Source: Blastocatellia bacterium
Lineage (GTDB): Bacteria > Acidobacteriota > Blastocatellia > Pyrinomonadales > Pyrinomonadaceae
Direction of reading: 5' to 3'
DNA: 5,988 nucleotides
Assembly (NCBI GenBank): GCA_003487805.1
Contig: DNNE01000048.1
Coordinates: 1 to 5,988 of the forward strand
Shown here: positions 5,093 through 5,988 of the stretch, piece after piece
How the letters are laid out: every line of letters begins with the position of its first letter
Position numbering within the stretch: the first letter of the stretch is position 1
Position numbers and translations under genes: made by a program
Notes under the pieces: generated by a model
Seen by the model: the letters and a program-made list of their open reading frames with translations, nothing else
What the model was told of the DNA's origin: nothing
Database searches by the model: none

Positions 5093-5962
5093 ATGGCACG
5101 AACAGTTAAATGTGGATTGATTCAAGCGAAGCACGCCGGTCCAACCGACGCACCGATCGATGAGATCAAACGAGCTAATATCGAAAAGCATCTCGGAATG
5201 ATCGAGGATGCGGCGAAGCAGGGCGTGCAAATTCTCTGCATGCAGGAAGTTTTTACGACGCCCTACTTTTGCGCCGAGCAGCAGGTGCGTTGGTATGAAG
5301 CGGTCGAGAAAATTCCCGATGGCCCAACCACCAAACTGATGCAGGAGACGGCGAAGAAACACAACATGGTGATCGTCGTTCCGATTTACGAAGAAGAAAT
5401 AACCGGCATTTACTACAACACTGCGGCCGTGATCGATGCGGATGGAACTTACCTCGGCAAGTATCGGAAGCATCACATTCCGCACGTCAATCCCGGTTTC
5501 TGGGAAAAATTTTATTTCAAGCCGGGCAATCTCGGCTTTCCCGCGTTCGACACGGCGTACGCGCGGATCGGCGTCTACATTTGTTATGACCGGCATTTTC
5601 CCGAAGGCGCGCGCGCTTTAGGATTGAACGGCGCCGAAATCGTTTTCAATCCATCGGCAACTGTGGCGGGACTTTCAGAATATCTCTGGAAGCTGGAGCA
5701 ACCGGCCCACGCCGTCGCGAATGGTTATTTCGTCGGCGCGATCAACCGGGTCGGCCACGAAATGCCCTGGGACATCGGCGAATTCTACGGTCAAAGCTAC
5801 TTCTGCGATCCGCGCGGTCAGATCATTGCCCAGGCGCCGCGCGACGAGGACGCAATCGTCGTTGCCGATCTTGATCTCGACATGATTCGCGAAGTTCGTA
5901 ACACCTGGCAGTTCTTCCGCGATCGCCGGCCGGAGAGCTACGGACAACTCGTAGAGGAGTAG
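5093..5962 (+). CDS. beta-ureidopropionase (nitrilase superfamily)
   Basis: This cytoplasmic enzyme is predicted to hydrolyse N-carbamoyl-beta-alanine (or the beta-aminoisobutyrate analogue) to the beta-amino acid, CO2 and ammonia, the last step of reductive pyrimidine breakdown (EC 3.5.1.6). The nitrilase Glu-Lys-Cys triad is visible: Glu52 in MQEVF, Lys126 in GKYRKHHIP and Cys164 in YICYDRHFPE, with the accessory Glu138 in FWEKFYF. RHFPE, NGAEIVFNPSAT (179-190), LSEYLW (194-199), AINRVG (216-221) and FYGQSYF (231-237) closely follow the eukaryotic UPB1-type enzyme and differ from the DQWFPE motif of N-carbamoylputrescine amidase, the main alternative. At 289 residues it lacks the N-terminal extension of human UPB1 (384 residues), as usual for bacterial forms. 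It starts 2 bp after the transporter stop, so the two are almost surely co-expressed. Activity on other N-carbamoyl amino acids cannot be excluded. Confidence 0.88.
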   Translation: MARTVKCGLIQAKHAGPTDAPIDEIKRANIEKHLGMIEDAAKQGVQILCMQEVFTTPYFCAEQQVRWYEAVEKIPDGPTTKLMQETAKKHNMVIVVPIYEEEITGIYYNTAAVIDADGTYLGKYRKHHIPHVNPGFWEKFYFKPGNLGFPAFDTAYARIGVYICYDRHFPEGARALGLNGAEIVFNPSATVAGLSEYLWKLEQPAHAVANGYFVGAINRVGHEMPWDIGEFYGQSYFCDPRGQIIAQAPRDEDAIVVADLDLDMIREVRNTWQFFRDRRPESYGQLVEE

Positions 5963-5974
5963 CGCGAGTAGCGC
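5957..5974 (+). repeat. 9-bp tandem duplication across the last stop codon
   Basis: GAGTAGCGC occurs twice in direct succession (5957-5965, 5966-5974). The first copy contains the TAG stop of the beta-ureidopropionase gene (5960-5962). The unit is a multiple of three, so the second copy repeats an in-frame TAG. Confidence 0.55.
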
Positions 5975-5988
5975 AAGTTGTTAACTTG
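5974..5988. terminator. partial stem-loop at the window end, possible terminator
   Basis: CAAGTT (5974-5979) pairs with AACTTG (5983-5988) around GTT, starting 11 bp after the final stop codon. The left arm could extend into GCG (5971-5973) if the cut-off sequence continues with CGC; that part lies outside the window. Position favours a terminator of the operon, but it cannot be judged without the following bases. Confidence 0.4.

Noticed and set aside
5018..5596. Minus-strand open frame of 192 residues over the transporter end and the hydrolase
   Set aside because: It overlaps two firmly identified genes, crosses their junction and shows no known motif; it is a shadow frame.
1..5988. CRISPR array, tRNA, rRNA, insertion sequence or prophage parts
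   Set aside because: No regularly spaced direct repeats, cloverleaf, transposase, integrase or terminal inverted repeats were seen on reading both strands.

Overview
The window looks like ordinary chromosomal DNA from a free-living Gram-negative bacterium. Acidobacteriota (Blastocatellia-like) is my best guess. The reasons are three exported proteins whose signal peptides end in an Ala/Gly-Gln region, a bacterial S10 serine carboxypeptidase with a Pro/Gln/Thr/Gly-rich linker, moderately GC-rich codon use, and short GC-rich palindromes in the gaps between genes. This taxonomic reading is inference only, because no rRNA or marker gene is present.

Layout, all on the + strand. Bases 1-185 hold no convincing gene and carry two short palindromes. 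Bases 186-647 encode a small exported protein of unknown function with two cysteines. Bases 648-965 are a non-coding gap with five stem-loops in about 190 bp (677-866), followed by a candidate sigma70-type promoter (888-916). From 966 to 5962 five genes run in tight succession with gaps of 18, 13, 2 and 2 bp, so they are probably one operon: an S10 serine carboxypeptidase (966-2555), a 73-residue unknown protein with an internal repeat (2574-2795), an exported SIMPL/DUF541 protein (2809-3543), an NCS1-family nucleobase/hydantoin-type transporter that starts at TTG (3546-5090), and a nitrilase-superfamily beta-ureidopropionase (5093-5962). The window ends in a 9-bp tandem duplication over the last stop codon and the visible part of a stem-loop.

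The last two genes make biochemical sense together. The transporter would bring in a pyrimidine, dihydropyrimidine or hydantoin-like compound. The amidohydrolase would do the final step of reductive pyrimidine breakdown, N-carbamoyl-beta-alanine to beta-alanine, CO2 and ammonia. The earlier enzymes, dihydropyrimidine dehydrogenase and dihydropyrimidinase, are not in the window. The first three operon genes fit a loose theme of envelope peptide processing and stress; why they precede a pyrimidine-salvage pair is unclear. I see no mobile element, CRISPR array, tRNA or rRNA, and no clear sign of a wholly new system. The most interesting items are the internally repeated small protein, the unusual cation-site residues in the transporter, the palindrome cluster, and the mixed operon.
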